Position numbers and translations under genes: made by a program
The notes under the pieces: model-generated
Seen by the model: only the letters and a program-made list of their open reading frames with translations
Databases searched by the model: none
Told to the model about the DNA's origin: nothing
Source of the DNA: Mycobacterium paragordonae
GTDB lineage: Bacteria > Actinomycetota > Actinomycetes > Mycobacteriales > Mycobacteriaceae
Direction of reading: 5' to 3'
Assembly: GCF_003614435.1 (NCBI RefSeq)
Contig: NZ_CP025546.1
Coordinates: forward strand, 2,604,001-2,668,000
DNA: 64,000 nt
Shown here: positions 22,983 to 33,353 of the stretch, one piece after another
Numbering within the stretch: position 1 is the stretch's first letter
Layout of the letters: each line of letters starts with the position of its first letter

Positions 22983-25643
22983 CTAGGCCGGCATGGTGCG
23001 GCGCTCGTCCGGCCCGCCCCACAACGGCTGCATACCGCCGGGCAGGGCCAGCTGCGTCGCGGTGATCACGTCGGACAGGTCCCGCAGCCCGGCGTGCACG
23101 GCGCCCAGCAGCTCCGCCAGTTCCTCGCGGCTGCCGTCGGTGATCTCTTCCAGCTCAGCGGGATCCGAACGGCGCAGCCGGGCGCTGACCTCGTCGACGA
23201 TCCGTTCCGGCCGCGACGAACCCGTCGAACTGGGCAGGTTCTTGAGGTTGATGCGCAGCCGCTCCAACTGGAATTGCAGTGACCGCGGGTTCTGTCCGTC
23301 GAACAGCATCAGGTCGGTCACCGCGGCAACGCTGATCTTGCCCAGCGTGCGCCGCCGATAGATGACCGACGACTCGCAGGCCTCGAGCATCGCCTCGACG
23401 ACAGACTGTTCGGCGACGGTGCTGCGCACCGCGGTCAAGGTGTCGGCCAGCAACGCGGTCAGCCACAGGCCCCGCTCGATGCGTTTGCCGATGTCCATCA
23501 TCGTCCAGCCGACGTCGTGCACCATCGACTCGCCCGCCACCCCGGACAGCGTCAGCATGCCGGCCAGCGCCTGCGACTGCGCCGAAGCCAGCAACGCATC
23601 GGCCTCGGCCAGTGACTGCGGTGGGTCGGACCGCAATGCCACTGCGCGCTCCACGTTCGCCAGCACCATCCAGGTGTCGTTGGACAACTGGTCGCGTACC
23701 GCCCGCGCGCACAGCGCCAGCCCTTCCACGGACTGGATCAGCGAACCGGGCCGGTCCAGGTCCACGGTCATCGACCACAGCATCGAGGGGGCCACGGCGA
23801 TCATCTCGGCCTTGTCCGAGTCGCCGTCGCCGCTCGCCCCGGTGTCGGTCCCCGTGACCTGCCCCAGCGTGGCCATCAGGACTGGCACGCATTCGCTTTC
23901 TTCGGTGTCCTGGTGGTGGCGGTAGACGTGGTAGCGCTCGCGCGCCACGATCAGCAGCCGGGCCATGTTCTCCGCACGCTCGCCGTACCGTCCCATCCAG
24001 AACAGGTCGGAAAGTACGCGCGGCGAGCTGACGGTCCATCTGCCCGCCCCGGACGCGGCGGTCGGCGGCGCCGACGGCAGCGAGATCACCTTCTCGGCGA
24101 TCGCCCGCTCCGTTGGCCGGACCCAGATATCCTTAGCGGCAACGGTTTTCAGCGTATAGGCGTCAGGATCAGGCGCGACCACGTAGCCCAGGCCGCCGAT
24201 CATCGGCGCGTAGCCACTGCGCTGGGCGACGGTGAACAGTCGCATTCCCACTCCCGCCGAGGACAATACGCCGGCATGGTCGGTGGGCGCCGACGAGAAC
24301 GTGGGCAGCTCCTGGCCCGCCCACCGCCACGGCACCGCCTCGATCTGCGCCGCCAATTCGGCCAACTGCGCCGACGAAAGCGTGGGCCCGACAAGGGTTT
24401 CCCCGCCGTCGGTAGGTTTGATCAACAGCGACGACAGGTTGGCCAGCAGGTGGGAGAGTTCGTTGGGGATGCCGCCCCAGTAGACCGGCGCGGTGGGCAG
24501 CAGCGGCTCTTCGCCGAGTAGGCGCTCGGCCATCTCGGGCAGAAAGCGAAGCAGCCCAGGGCTTTCCAGGATGCCGCTGCCCAGCGTGTTGACCACCGTG
24601 ACCGTTCCGCGGTGCAGCGCTTCCACCAGGCCGACGACGCCGAGCCGCGAGTCGGCGCGCAGGTCCAGCGGGTCTGCGTAGAGCGCGTCCACGCGCCGCA
24701 ACACCACGTCGACGCGTTTGAGGGTGCCCAGCGAACGCATCCACAACTTGCCCTCGCGCACCACCAGGTCGGCGCTCTCCACCAACGGAAAGCCCAGCAG
24801 CGTGGCCAGATACGCCTGGTCGAACGCCGTCTCGGAGTAGATACCGGGGCTGAGTACCACCACCACCGGGTCCTGCACCACATCGGGCGCGGCGTCGATC
24901 AGGGCGAGCCGCAGCGCCTGGGCGAACGGCGTGGTCGGCCGCGGAGCGATGCGCTCATACAGGTCGGGAATCGCGTGCGCCAGCACCCGGCGGTCGGCCA
25001 GCGCATAACCGGCACCCGACGGCGCCTGCGTCCAGTCGGCATTGACCTGAAACCCGCCCCAAGGCAGCCGGCTCAGATCGCAGCCGTGCATGAACAGCTG
25101 GTGGTGGCCGGGCACCTTGATTCCGTTGGCAGGGCGCACATAGCCGGGATGGGCAAACACCAACGGGGCCGGCAGCAGCCCCTCGGTGAGCAGGCTGCGC
25201 GGCCCGTACAGGTCGGCGAGCACGGCATCGAGCAGGCGGGAGCGCTGTACCAGCCCGGCTTCCAGCACCTCCCAGTCGGCGGCGGACACCACCAGTGGAA
25301 GCGTGTCCAGGCTCCAGGGCCCCGGCTCGGGACCGTGGCCGGGCGCGGGCGGGGCCTCGCGCGTCGGGTCCACACCGGTGTAGGTGATGCCGTCGTGATC
25401 GATGAGGCTGTGCACCACCGAACGCATCCGGGCCAGCCCGGCCCGGCCGCCCTGGGAGATGGTGTCGGCCAACTCGGACCAGGTGGCGCGCACGTCACCG
25501 TCGGCGTCGACGAATTCGTCGTAGCCGCCGCCGGGTCCGTCACGCAGGTCGAACAGGGCTTCCTGGGCGCGCGCGGTCCGGTAACCGGCCAGCAGGCGGT
25601 CGACGTCGTAGCGGTCACCGACCGAGAAATCTGGGAGCGCCAT
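22983..25643 (-). CDS. Circularly permuted ATP-grasp / alpha-E domain protein (Rv2567-like)
   Basis: 886 aa from ATG at 25643, close to the ~884 aa I recall for Rv2567. The N-terminal ~480 residues are a circularly permuted ATP-grasp (DUF404/407: FMHGCDLSRLPWGGFQV, VVVLSPGIYSETAF, NTLGSGILESPGLLRFLPEM). The C-terminal ~330 residues are the alpha-E domain (DLFWMGRYGERAENMARLL). This pair is usually found with transglutaminases and is proposed in the literature on ATP-grasp systems to form peptide-type bonds. The ATG shares a base with the upstream stop (TAATG), so translation is coupled to the DUF2126 gene. Product unknown. Confidence 0.9.
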   Translation of the reverse strand: MALPDFSVGDRYDVDRLLAGYRTARAQEALFDLRDGPGGGYDEFVDADGDVRATWSELADTISQGGRAGLARMRSVVHSLIDHDGITYTGVDPTREAPPAPGHGPEPGPWSLDTLPLVVSAADWEVLEAGLVQRSRLLDAVLADLYGPRSLLTEGLLPAPLVFAHPGYVRPANGIKVPGHHQLFMHGCDLSRLPWGGFQVNADWTQAPSGAGYALADRRVLAHAIPDLYERIAPRPTTPFAQALRLALIDAAPDVVQDPVVVVLSPGIYSETAFDQAYLATLLGFPLVESADLVVREGKLWMRSLGTLKRVDVVLRRVDALYADPLDLRADSRLGVVGLVEALHRGTVTVVNTLGSGILESPGLLRFLPEMAERLLGEEPLLPTAPVYWGGIPNELSHLLANLSSLLIKPTDGGETLVGPTLSSAQLAELAAQIEAVPWRWAGQELPTFSSAPTDHAGVLSSAGVGMRLFTVAQRSGYAPMIGGLGYVVAPDPDAYTLKTVAAKDIWVRPTERAIAEKVISLPSAPPTAASGAGRWTVSSPRVLSDLFWMGRYGERAENMARLLIVARERYHVYRHHQDTEESECVPVLMATLGQVTGTDTGASGDGDSDKAEMIAVAPSMLWSMTVDLDRPGSLIQSVEGLALCARAVRDQLSNDTWMVLANVERAVALRSDPPQSLAEADALLASAQSQALAGMLTLSGVAGESMVHDVGWTMMDIGKRIERGLWLTALLADTLTAVRSTVAEQSVVEAMLEACESSVIYRRRTLGKISVAAVTDLMLFDGQNPRSLQFQLERLRINLKNLPSSTGSSRPERIVDEVSARLRRSDPAELEEITDGSREELAELLGAVHAGLRDLSDVITATQLALPGGMQPLWGGPDERRTMPA

Positions 25644-28600
25644 TACTGCTGCACGGTACGCACGCGCCGCAGGTCGAGGATGCCCGGCGCGCCGATGTCG
25701 GTGAGGAATCGGGCCTGCTTCTCTCGCAGCCCGGCGAGGTCGAACTTGCCGGGGGTGAAGCCGGCCGCTTCGAAGCGGCGGGCGCGGCGCGACTCGGCTT
25801 CCACGGCGTTCACGGGCGGCTCGTCGTAGGCGCGCCCGCCCGGATGGGCGACGTGGTACGTGCAGCCACCGCGGGAGGTCCCGGCGGTCAGGTCGATGAG
25901 CTCGAACTGCAGCGGGACATCGGTGGAGATCGTCGGGTGCAGCGCGCTGGGCGGCTGCCAGGCCTTGAACCGCACCCCGCCGACGTGGATGTCGGGATTG
26001 TCGGTGGCCAGCAGCGGGACGGGGTAGCCGTTGCAGATCACCGCGTAGCGGTGCCGGTCGGCGCCGATGACACGGACCTGGACGCGTTCGACCGAGGAGT
26101 CGACGTAGCGGGCGGTGCCGGTGGCGGTCGACTCCTCGCCCAGGGTGTTCCACGGCTCGATGGCGCCGCGCAACTCGATCTCCACGCCGTCGAATACGGC
26201 GGTGCCGATCCGGGGGAACCGGAACTCGGTGAACGGGTCCAGCCAGCTGGTCTCGAACGCGATACCTTGGGCGCGCAGGTCCGCCGCCACGTCGGCGATG
26301 TCGTGAATGAGGAAGTGCGGCAACAGGTATCGCCCGTGCAGATTGGCGCCGTGCCGGATCAGCGGGGCGCGCAGCGGCTGCTCCCAGAACCACGCCACCA
26401 GCGAGCGCACCAGCAGCGACTGCACCATCGCCATCCGCAGGTGCGGCGGCATCTCAAAACCGCGCAGTTCCAGCAGTCCGAGCCGGCCGCGCGCGCCTTC
26501 GGGGCTGTAGAGCTTGTCGATGCAGAACTCGGCGCGGTGGGTGTTGCCGGTGACGTCGGTGAGCAGATGGCGCAACGCACGGTCGGTCACCCACGGCTTG
26601 GCCGCCCCACCGGCGCTCAGGCGCGCGATCTCCGCGAAGGCGATCTCCAGTTCATAGAGCGCCTCGGCGCGGCCCTCGTCGACCCGGGGCGCCTGTGAGG
26701 TGGTTCCGATGAACCGGCCGGCGAACAGGTAGGACAGCGACGGGTGCCGCTGCCAGTAGGTCAGCAGCGATACCAGCAGGTCCGGTCGGCGCAGTAGCGG
26801 AGAATCGGCGGGCGTAACCCCGCCCAGGGTGATGTGGTTGCCGCCGCCGGTGCCGCCGTGGGTGCCGTCGATGTCGAACGACTCGGTGGACAGCCGCGCG
26901 AGCCGGGCCTGCGCGTACAGGGTTTCCAGTTGCCGGCGCTGCTCGTCGAAGCTGGCGGTCGGTGCGACGTTGACCTCGACGACCCCCGGGTCGGGCGTGA
27001 TCGTCGTCGACGTCAGGCGCGGGTCCGGCGGCGGGCCGTACCCCTCGATGACCACCGGGGTGTCGACTTTCGCCGCGGCGGACTCGATGCGCGCGATCAG
27101 ATCGACGAAGTCTTCCAGCGCCTCGGTGGGCGGCATGAACACGTAGAGCACGCCGTCGCGCACCTCGGCGACCAGGGCGGTCGTCGGGGCGTTGTGCGGC
27201 TCGACGAGCACCGCCTGATCGGGCGCGGCCGGGGGCAGCGGGTCGCTGATCGCCACCGGATCGACGTCGAACGACGCCGGCGGCGGGTTCCAGCTGATCG
27301 AGTTCAGCGGCAGGCGCAGACCGGCGGGCGAATCGCCCTCGGTCAGCACCAGTCGGCCCCGGCGTAACCGCCAGTCGGCGCTGGCCCAGCCGCTGCCGTC
27401 GTCGCGGCGGTGCAGGGGAAGCACGAAGGCCGACGGAGCGGTGACGGCCTCATCCAGCCGCGCCAGCAACTCCGACCGGCGCGTGTCGGCGTCGTCGGCC
27501 AGGTCGTCGTCGGGGATTACCGCATCGCCCGCCGGTAACCGGACCGCGGCGGCCAGCCGGGCCAGTGGGTCCTCGAAGGCCGGGCGAACCTGGGACAGGG
27601 GGAGTCCGAAGCCCGCTGCTATCCCGGCCAGCACGTCGTGGGCGGTGTCGATCTCGACCGGCTCGCGGTCGGAGGCGCCCCAGGGATCGGCCAGCAGTGC
27701 CTCGTCGGTCCACAACGGGCGGCCGTCGGTGCGCCAGTACAGCCCGATCTGCCAGCGCGGCAACGGCTCGCCGGGGTACCACTTGCCCTGATTGCGCTGC
27801 ACCAGGCCCTGCGGCGCCCACTGCGCCTTCAACCGGGCAGCCAGGTCGGAGGCCAGCTTCCGTTTGTGCGGTCCGTCGGCGGCGGTGCGCCACTCCGGGT
27901 CGACCTGGTTGTCCACCGACACGAACGTCGGTTCACCGCCGATGGTCAGCCGGACGTCGCCGGCGGCCAGCCGCTCGTCGACGTGGTGGCCGACCGCGCA
28001 GATCGTCTGCCACGCGTCGTCGGTGTAGGGCAGCGTGACCCGCGGGTCCTCGTGGACGCGGGTGACGGTGTTGGAGAACTCCATCACCGAGCTGCACGGT
28101 TCGGTGCTTCCGGTGATGGGCGCCGCGGACGCCGGGTGCGGGGTGGCCGCCAGCGGGATGTGTCCTTCGCCGGCGAACAGCCCCGACGTCGGGTCCAGTC
28201 CGATCCAGCCCGCGCCCGGGATGTACACCTCGGTCCAGGCGTGCAGGTCGGTGAAATCGGCGGCCGGCCCCGACGGCCCGTCCAGCGCTTCGACGTCGGA
28301 GGCCAGCTGGACCAGGTATCCCGAGACGAACCGGGCGGCGAGCCCCAGCTGGCGCAGGATCGACACCAGCAACCACGCCGAATCGCGGCAGGAGCCGACG
28401 CCGCTGCGCAGGGTGAAGTCCGGGGTCTGTACGCCGGGTTCCATCCGCAGGCTGTAGGTGACGTCGACGTTGACGGCCCTGTTCAGTGCGACGAGGAAGT
28501 CGATGGTGCGGGTGCCCTCGGGCACCGAGAAGTTGCGCACCCAGGCCTGCGCCAGGTCCCCGGGCCCGGATCCTTCGCCGTCCTCGTCGACGGGACGCAG

Positions 28601-28960
28601 GTACGGCTCCAGGTCGTCGGCCAGCGACTTCGGGTACATCGACTTGTCCGGCTGCCAGGTCTCGGCCCAGTCTTCGATGAAGAAGTCGAACGGGTTGATC
28701 ACCTTGAGGTCGGCGATCAGGCCGACGGTGATGGTCATTTCGCGCGTGGGCTTGGGGAACACCAGCCGCGCCAGGAAATTGCCCAACGCGTCCTGCTGCC
28801 AGTTGATGAAGTGTTCGGCCGGCTCGATCCGCAGCGAATAGGCCTCGATCGGCGTGCGTGAATGCGGAGCCGGGCGCAGCCGCACCACGTGGGGACAGAC
28901 CTGGACCAGCTTGTCAAAGGTGTAACTGGTGCGGTGCTCCAGTGCAACTTTGATGCTCAT
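25643..28960 (-). CDS. Transglutaminase-DUF2126 protein (Rv2566-like)
   Basis: About 1105 aa from ATG at 28960. The N-terminal transglutaminase region has a beta domain (VALEHRTSYTFDKLV) and the Cys-His-Asp core (GVGSCRDSAWLL, HAWTEVYIPG, GLDPTSG, about residues 165-240). The large remainder is DUF2126, Pro/Asp rich with a GGTGGGNHITLGG segment. It is always paired with the alpha-E/ATP-grasp gene in this group, and here the two genes overlap. They probably process or ligate a common small peptide substrate, an inference from gene neighbourhood studies. Cytosolic; no signal peptide. Confidence 0.9.
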   Translation of the reverse strand: MSIKVALEHRTSYTFDKLVQVCPHVVRLRPAPHSRTPIEAYSLRIEPAEHFINWQQDALGNFLARLVFPKPTREMTITVGLIADLKVINPFDFFIEDWAETWQPDKSMYPKSLADDLEPYLRPVDEDGEGSGPGDLAQAWVRNFSVPEGTRTIDFLVALNRAVNVDVTYSLRMEPGVQTPDFTLRSGVGSCRDSAWLLVSILRQLGLAARFVSGYLVQLASDVEALDGPSGPAADFTDLHAWTEVYIPGAGWIGLDPTSGLFAGEGHIPLAATPHPASAAPITGSTEPCSSVMEFSNTVTRVHEDPRVTLPYTDDAWQTICAVGHHVDERLAAGDVRLTIGGEPTFVSVDNQVDPEWRTAADGPHKRKLASDLAARLKAQWAPQGLVQRNQGKWYPGEPLPRWQIGLYWRTDGRPLWTDEALLADPWGASDREPVEIDTAHDVLAGIAAGFGLPLSQVRPAFEDPLARLAAAVRLPAGDAVIPDDDLADDADTRRSELLARLDEAVTAPSAFVLPLHRRDDGSGWASADWRLRRGRLVLTEGDSPAGLRLPLNSISWNPPPASFDVDPVAISDPLPPAAPDQAVLVEPHNAPTTALVAEVRDGVLYVFMPPTEALEDFVDLIARIESAAAKVDTPVVIEGYGPPPDPRLTSTTITPDPGVVEVNVAPTASFDEQRRQLETLYAQARLARLSTESFDIDGTHGGTGGGNHITLGGVTPADSPLLRRPDLLVSLLTYWQRHPSLSYLFAGRFIGTTSQAPRVDEGRAEALYELEIAFAEIARLSAGGAAKPWVTDRALRHLLTDVTGNTHRAEFCIDKLYSPEGARGRLGLLELRGFEMPPHLRMAMVQSLLVRSLVAWFWEQPLRAPLIRHGANLHGRYLLPHFLIHDIADVAADLRAQGIAFETSWLDPFTEFRFPRIGTAVFDGVEIELRGAIEPWNTLGEESTATGTARYVDSSVERVQVRVIGADRHRYAVICNGYPVPLLATDNPDIHVGGVRFKAWQPPSALHPTISTDVPLQFELIDLTAGTSRGGCTYHVAHPGGRAYDEPPVNAVEAESRRARRFEAAGFTPGKFDLAGLREKQARFLTDIGAPGILDLRRVRTVQQ

Positions 28961-28983
28961 AACCGCTGATCCCATCACAAGAG

Positions 28984-29033
28984 ACAGCCGCCCGCAGCGC
29001 GCGCCTATGGTGGCTTGCGTTGCGGGCGGCTGT
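28984..29033. terminator. Perfect 13-bp inverted repeat hairpin
   Basis: ACAGCCGCCCGCA (28984-28996) and its exact complement (29021-29033) with a 24-nt loop, between the stop of the Pro-rich membrane protein (29110) and the start of the Rv2566-like gene (28960). Probable terminator of the upstream gene. Confidence 0.6.
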
Positions 29034-29109
29034 TATTCGCTTGTCAGGCCGCTCCGTGTGAACGGTCTGTTTCGGTCGCTTTACCGCTGGTAGCGGCGGG
29101 TGCCGGCAG

Positions 29110-30204
29110 CTATGAATACTGCTGCGGCGGCGGGTACTGCCCGGGCGGGGGGCCCGGCGGGTACTGGCCGGGGGCGCCGGGCTGACCGGGGGCACCGGCC
29201 TGCTCCAGCTCGGCGACGTGGCCGCCGGTCAGCTTGCGGTAGGTGTAGATCTGGACCAGCGCCGCGACGGGAGCTCCCACCACCAGGCCGACGTAGCAGG
29301 CGATCTGGCCGACGGCCACCGCCGCGTACTGCACCAGCCAGGACAACGCGCTGGGTCCCATGTTGGCGCGCACGGTCGCGAAGCTCGCCTTGATGGCGTC
29401 GATCGGCGAAAGCGACTTGTCGACGACATAGGGCACCGCGAACTGGGTGAAGAAGGCGATCACCAGCGGCCCGATGATGGTGCAGGACAACAGCGAGGAG
29501 GCGAGCACGATCAGCAGGGTCGTGAGCAGCACGCCGACCACATTGCGGGGCTTGAAGAAGGTCCCCATGCTGACCGGACGGCCGTCGGCGAGGTCCAGGC
29601 TGGCCGTGGTCAGACCCGCCTGCAGGAACGCCGCGACGACGAGAGCGAGGATGATGCCGACCGTCATCACGATCCAGCTGATCAGTCCGAAGTCGGTGGT
29701 GCTCGACTCGTAGCTGACGCCGTACCCGTAGTCCGTGGTGGTGGTCGTGGTCTCGGCGGTCGCGAACGCGATCCCGAGCGGGATCCCGATGACGGCGGCG
29801 ATGATCAGGAAATAGATGCCGACCGGCGCGGCCAGCGCGACGGCGTTGTTCTTGAACTTGCCCCACGACCAGTTGAAGGCGTCGCCGACACTGAACGGCT
29901 GACCACCCGGGCCGCCGCCCAATCCGGCCTGGGGCGGGTAACCCTGTGGCGGGGCGCCGTAACCCGGCGGTGGCGGGGGAGGAGGCGGCGTGCCGTAGCC
30001 GGGAGCCTGGTAGCCGCCGGAACTCTGTTGTCCGTAGTCCGGCTGGGGCGGAGGTGCGCCGTAGCCCGGTGGCGGTGGAGGCGGCGCCCCGTACCCGGGA
30101 GGTGGCGGCGGAGGAGCGCTGTGACGCGGTTGGGGCGGGTAGCCCTGCGGGTTGCCGCCCTGAGGGTCGGCCGGGTTGCCTGGATATTCTGGCGGCTGGC
30201 TCAT
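29110..30204 (-). CDS. Proline/glycine-rich membrane protein (Rv2560-like)
   Basis: 364 aa. The first ~115 residues are a low-complexity Pro/Gly/Tyr tail with repeated YGAPPPPPPG units, probably disordered and cytoplasmic. Then four or more hydrophobic segments follow, for example AVALAAPVGIYFLIIAAVIG, LISWIVMTVGIILALVVAAF, TTLLIVLASSLLSCTIIG and WLVQYAAVAVGQIACYVGLV. The C-terminus is again Pro-rich. Such architecture is common among mycobacterial cell-envelope or division-associated membrane proteins; no enzymatic motif is seen. It is divergent from the rarA gene. Function is unknown. Confidence 0.8.
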   Translation of the reverse strand: MSQPPEYPGNPADPQGGNPQGYPPQPRHSAPPPPPPGYGAPPPPPPGYGAPPPQPDYGQQSSGGYQAPGYGTPPPPPPPPGYGAPPQGYPPQAGLGGGPGGQPFSVGDAFNWSWGKFKNNAVALAAPVGIYFLIIAAVIGIPLGIAFATAETTTTTTDYGYGVSYESSTTDFGLISWIVMTVGIILALVVAAFLQAGLTTASLDLADGRPVSMGTFFKPRNVVGVLLTTLLIVLASSLLSCTIIGPLVIAFFTQFAVPYVVDKSLSPIDAIKASFATVRANMGPSALSWLVQYAAVAVGQIACYVGLVVGAPVAALVQIYTYRKLTGGHVAELEQAGAPGQPGAPGQYPPGPPPGQYPPPQQYS

Positions 30205-30340
30205 GGCTTTCCTAGGTGCCTCGTAGTTCGCTCTGGAAGATCGGGGCGTAGCAAACGGGAACTTAGCAAATGTGCGTCCCGGATGCTCGCATTGGTTGGC
30301 GGCCGGCTTGCCTGTCAGTGGCGTGTCCGCGGTGCGTGGT

Positions 30341-31696
30341 ATGCCTGAAGTCGTGTCCGACGGTCTGTTCGACCTGCCCGGTGCGCCGCAATCGACCGAC
30401 CCCGCGTTGAGCGTTTCGGGTGCCGGCGCCCCGCTGGCGGTACGGATGCGGCCGGCCTCGCTCGACGAAGTGGTGGGGCAGGACCATCTGCTGGCGGCCG
30501 GGTCGCCGTTGCGCCGCCTGGTTGAGGGATCGGGTGTCGCCTCGGCGATCCTCTACGGGCCGCCGGGAAGCGGGAAGACGACCCTGGCGGCACTCGTCTC
30601 ACAAGCCACCGGGCGGCGCTTCGAGGCGCTGTCGGCGTTGTCGGCCGGTGTCAAAGATGTTCGGGCCGTGATTGAAAAGGCCCGTTTCGGCGTCCTCTCC
30701 GGTGAGCAGACGGTGTTGTTCATCGACGAGGTGCACCGGTTCTCCAAGACCCAGCAGGATGCGCTGCTGGCCGCGGTGGAGAATCGGGTGGTGTTGCTGG
30801 TGGCGGCCACCACGGAGAATCCGTCGTTCTCCGTCGTCGCGCCGTTGCTGTCGCGATCGCTGATTCTGCAGCTGCGGGCGTTGACCCCCGACGACATCCG
30901 CGCAGTGGTGCAGCGGGCGATCGACGACCCGCGTGGATTGGGCGGCAAGGTGACAGTGACGCCGGAGGCCGTCGAACTGCTGGTGCAACTGGCTGCCGGC
31001 GATGCGCGACGCGCCTTGACCGCACTCGAAGTGGCTTCCGAAGCTTCCGATCACGTTGGCGTCGAAACCATCGAGCAGTCGCTGGATCGGGCCGCGGTGC
31101 GTTACGACCGGGACGGCGATCAGCACTACGACGTCGTCAGCGCCTTCATCAAGTCGGTGCGCGGCTCGGACGTCGACGCGGCGCTGCACTACCTGGCCCG
31201 GATGCTGGTGGCGGGGGAGGATCCCCGGTTCATCGCCCGGCGACTGATGATCCTGGCCAGCGAGGACATCGGCATGGCGGATTCGACGGCGCTGCTGGTC
31301 GCGGTCGCCGCCGCGCAGACAGTCGCGCTGATCGGGATGCCCGAAGCGCAGCTGACCCTGGCCCACGCCACGATCCACCTGGCCACCGCACCGAAATCCA
31401 ACGCGGTCACGACTGCGCTGGGCGCCGCGATGGGCGACATCAAAGCGGGTAAGGCCGGCCTGGTGCCGCCTCATCTGCGCGACGGGCACTATTCCGGTGC
31501 GGCGAAGCTGGGCAACGCGCAAGGCTACAAGTACTCCCATGACGACCCCGATGGCGTTGTGGCACAACAGTATTCACCGGACGAACTGGTGGGTGTGGAC
31601 TACTACCAGCCGACCGGGCGAGGCGCCGAACGAGAGATAGGCGGCCGCCTGGAACGGTTGCGCGCGATCATCCGCGGGAGGCGGGGGCGGTCATGA
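30341..31696 (+). CDS. rarA: AAA+ ATPase of the RarA/MgsA replication-recombination family (Rv2559c-like)
   Basis: About 451 aa from ATG at 30341 (a GTG at 30353 is an alternative), matching the length I recall for Rv2559c. Walker [14 protein letters not shown] and Walker [11 protein letters not shown] are intact, with a sensor-type [12 protein letters not shown] and an arginine-finger-type LLSRSLIL. The C-terminus ([27 protein letters not shown] and [17 protein letters not shown]) is the tetramerisation region of RarA/WRNIP1. It acts at stalled replication forks and is genetically linked to the next gene by a 4-bp overlap. Confidence 0.92.
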   Translation: MPEVVSDGLFDLPGAPQSTDPALSVSGAGAPLAVRMRPASLDEVVGQDHLLAAGSPLRRLVEGSGVASAILYGPPGSGKTTLAALVSQATGRRFEALSALSAGVKDVRAVIEKARFGVLSGEQTVLFIDEVHRFSKTQQDALLAAVENRVVLLVAATTENPSFSVVAPLLSRSLILQLRALTPDDIRAVVQRAIDDPRGLGGKVTVTPEAVELLVQLAAGDARRALTALEVASEASDHVGVETIEQSLDRAAVRYDRDGDQHYDVVSAFIKSVRGSDVDAALHYLARMLVAGEDPRFIARRLMILASEDIGMADSTALLVAVAAAQTVALIGMPEAQLTLAHATIHLATAPKSNAVTTALGAAMGDIKAGKAGLVPPHLRDGHYSGAAKLGNAQGYKYSHDDPDGVVAQQYSPDELVGVDYYQPTGRGAEREIGGRLERLRAIIRGRRGRS

Positions 31697-32028
31697 GAAC
31701 TTTCACCGACGACGAGATGAATCAATTGCTGCCCACCGCCAAGGGCTACAGCGTCGTCATCCTCAAGCGGGGACCGAATTACCTGAACGACACCACGCCC
31801 GCGATCATCTGGGAACACGGCCGCCGCAACTTCGGGCTGCGGGACGGCGGCGTGCTGGCGGTGGTGTTGCCCGTCACCGACGACTCCGACGTGTGCGGAG
31901 TGGGCGTGTTCGCGGCGACGGTTGGCGAAGCGACCGCTCTCATGGACGAGGATCCGGGGGTGGCCGCTGGCGTGTTCAGCTACCAGGTGCACCCCTGTCT
32001 GGGGTTTCCGGGCGACGCGTTGCCCTGA
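31693..32028 (+). CDS. Small YciI-like alpha/beta-plait protein
   Basis: 111 aa. The ATG overlaps the rarA stop (ATGA), so it is translationally coupled. The C-terminal part ([27 protein letters not shown]) resembles the dimeric ferredoxin-like YciI fold, and the N-terminal half has a strand pair ([12 protein letters not shown]). A His in the QVHP motif is the usual conserved position. No known reaction. Assignment to the YciI-like group is by pattern only. Confidence 0.6.
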   Translation: MRTFTDDEMNQLLPTAKGYSVVILKRGPNYLNDTTPAIIWEHGRRNFGLRDGGVLAVVLPVTDDSDVCGVGVFAATVGEATALMDEDPGVAAGVFSYQVHPCLGFPGDALP

Positions 32029-32119
32029 GCTGCATCGGTCGCCTGTCCCTCGAGCCTGCCGATGAGGCGAGCTGTACTCGGACTTTCCCGGCGATGGTGC
32101 AGGGTCGGGAACCCGCCTA

Positions 32120-32740
32120 TCAGACCAGCTCGGGCACCCGCAGGTGAGCCAGCGCCAGCTCGAACTCGCCGACGTCGTCCTGATCGACGCCGAGATCACG
32201 CATCATCGCCGTCCGCATCGAGCGGGCCGACTCGCTGCAGCGGTCCATCGCTTCGTGACTGTCGTAGGTCACCGACACCACGGCCCGCGCCGACGTCGGG
32301 TCGACCATCAGGCTGGCGCTGCAGAAGCCTTCGAAATCCTCGATGGCCGGCAGTACCGCCCACCGGTAGTAGTCGATGCCGCGCTCGAACTGCTCGGGCC
32401 GGGTCCGCAGCCAGGTGGCCCGCACACAGGCGCCGGGGCCGGAGCGGTGATCGCGATGCAGCACCGCGATGCGCCACTGATCGACGACGGCGCTGCCTCC
32501 GAAGATCTCGACGGCGCGGTAGCGCACCGGCCACACCCGCTCGGCACTGCGCTGCATCGCCGATTCGGTTTCCCAGGAGCTGGTGGCGATGCATCGGCCG
32601 GACTCGCGATCGACCAACAGCGAGAGGCCCAGGCAGCCCTCCATCTCATCGAGGGCCGGCATGACCACGTCGCGAACGTATTCGATGCCCATGTTGATCG
32701 ACGATGGCTGCGCCTGGATGGTTGTGGAACGTGCAAACAC
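32120..32740 (-). CDS. Conserved mycobacterial protein of the Rv2557/Rv2558 family
   Basis: 206 aa from GTG at 32740, placed by an AGAGGAGGGG SD. Two internally similar halves are visible ([30 protein letters not shown] and [30 protein letters not shown]), so the protein looks like a duplicated dimeric alpha-beta barrel/ferredoxin-like domain. In M. tuberculosis I recall two adjacent paralogues; here only one copy is present at this position. No catalytic residues are recognised. Function is unknown. Confidence 0.75.
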   Translation of the reverse strand: MFARSTTIQAQPSSINMGIEYVRDVVMPALDEMEGCLGLSLLVDRESGRCIATSSWETESAMQRSAERVWPVRYRAVEIFGGSAVVDQWRIAVLHRDHRSGPGACVRATWLRTRPEQFERGIDYYRWAVLPAIEDFEGFCSASLMVDPTSARAVVSVTYDSHEAMDRCSESARSMRTAMMRDLGVDQDDVGEFELALAHLRVPELV

Positions 32741-32846
32741 GATCGACCCCTCCTCTCGGTCGGGGCAGCGCCACCGGCGGCGCCACCGGTCCACCACCAC
32801 CTTCCTCCGGCACCGGCGGCTGATCAAGCCCCGTAGGCTGGTCCGG

Positions 32847-33248
32847 ATGGATACGGATGTGCTGGATGTGGACACCGCGCGTCGCCGGATCGTTGACCTC
32901 ACCGACGCGGTGCGCGAGTTCTGCGGCAACCACGCGGACGGCCTTTGCAATGTCTTCGTCCCACACGCGACCGCCGGGGTGGCCATCATCGAGACCGGCG
33001 CCGGGTCCGACGACGACCTGGTGGACACGCTGGAGCGGTTGCTGCCCCGCGACGACCGCTACCGGCACTCGCACGGCTCGCCGGGCCACGGCGCCGACCA
33101 CGTGCTGCCGGCGATCATTTCGCCCTCGGTAACGGTGCCGGTCAGCGGCGGCGAGCCGCTGTTGGGCACCTGGCAGAGCGTCGTGCTGGTCGACCTGAAC
33201 CGCGATAATCCGCGGCGGTCGGTCCGGTTGAGCTTCGTCAAAGGCTAG
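32847..33248 (+). CDS. YjbQ family protein (Rv2556c-like)
   Basis: 133 aa from ATG at 32847. YjbQ/UPF0047 hallmarks: [41 protein letters not shown] and [12 protein letters not shown]. The conserved His residues and trimeric fold are associated with a side activity of thiamine phosphate synthesis in some members; the physiological role is unsettled. Immediately upstream of alaS by 105 bp and divergent from the Rv2557-like gene. Confidence 0.88.
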   Translation: MDTDVLDVDTARRRIVDLTDAVREFCGNHADGLCNVFVPHATAGVAIIETGAGSDDDLVDTLERLLPRDDRYRHSHGSPGHGADHVLPAIISPSVTVPVSGGEPLLGTWQSVVLVDLNRDNPRRSVRLSFVKG

Positions 33249-33353
33249 ATGGAAGGCTTAGCGGGCCTAATTGCGTGTTCGGCGGCCAGTTCCGGCGAAT
33301 AGGCTGATACCCGACTCTCGCCACCGAGCCCAGGAAATTAAGGAAGAAGCACA

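Noticed and set aside
25644..26393. N-terminal extension of the ATP-grasp/alpha-E gene to a 1136-aa frame
   Set aside because: The extension overlaps the DUF2126 gene and is Arg/Pro-rich; the conserved protein begins at the ATG at 25643.
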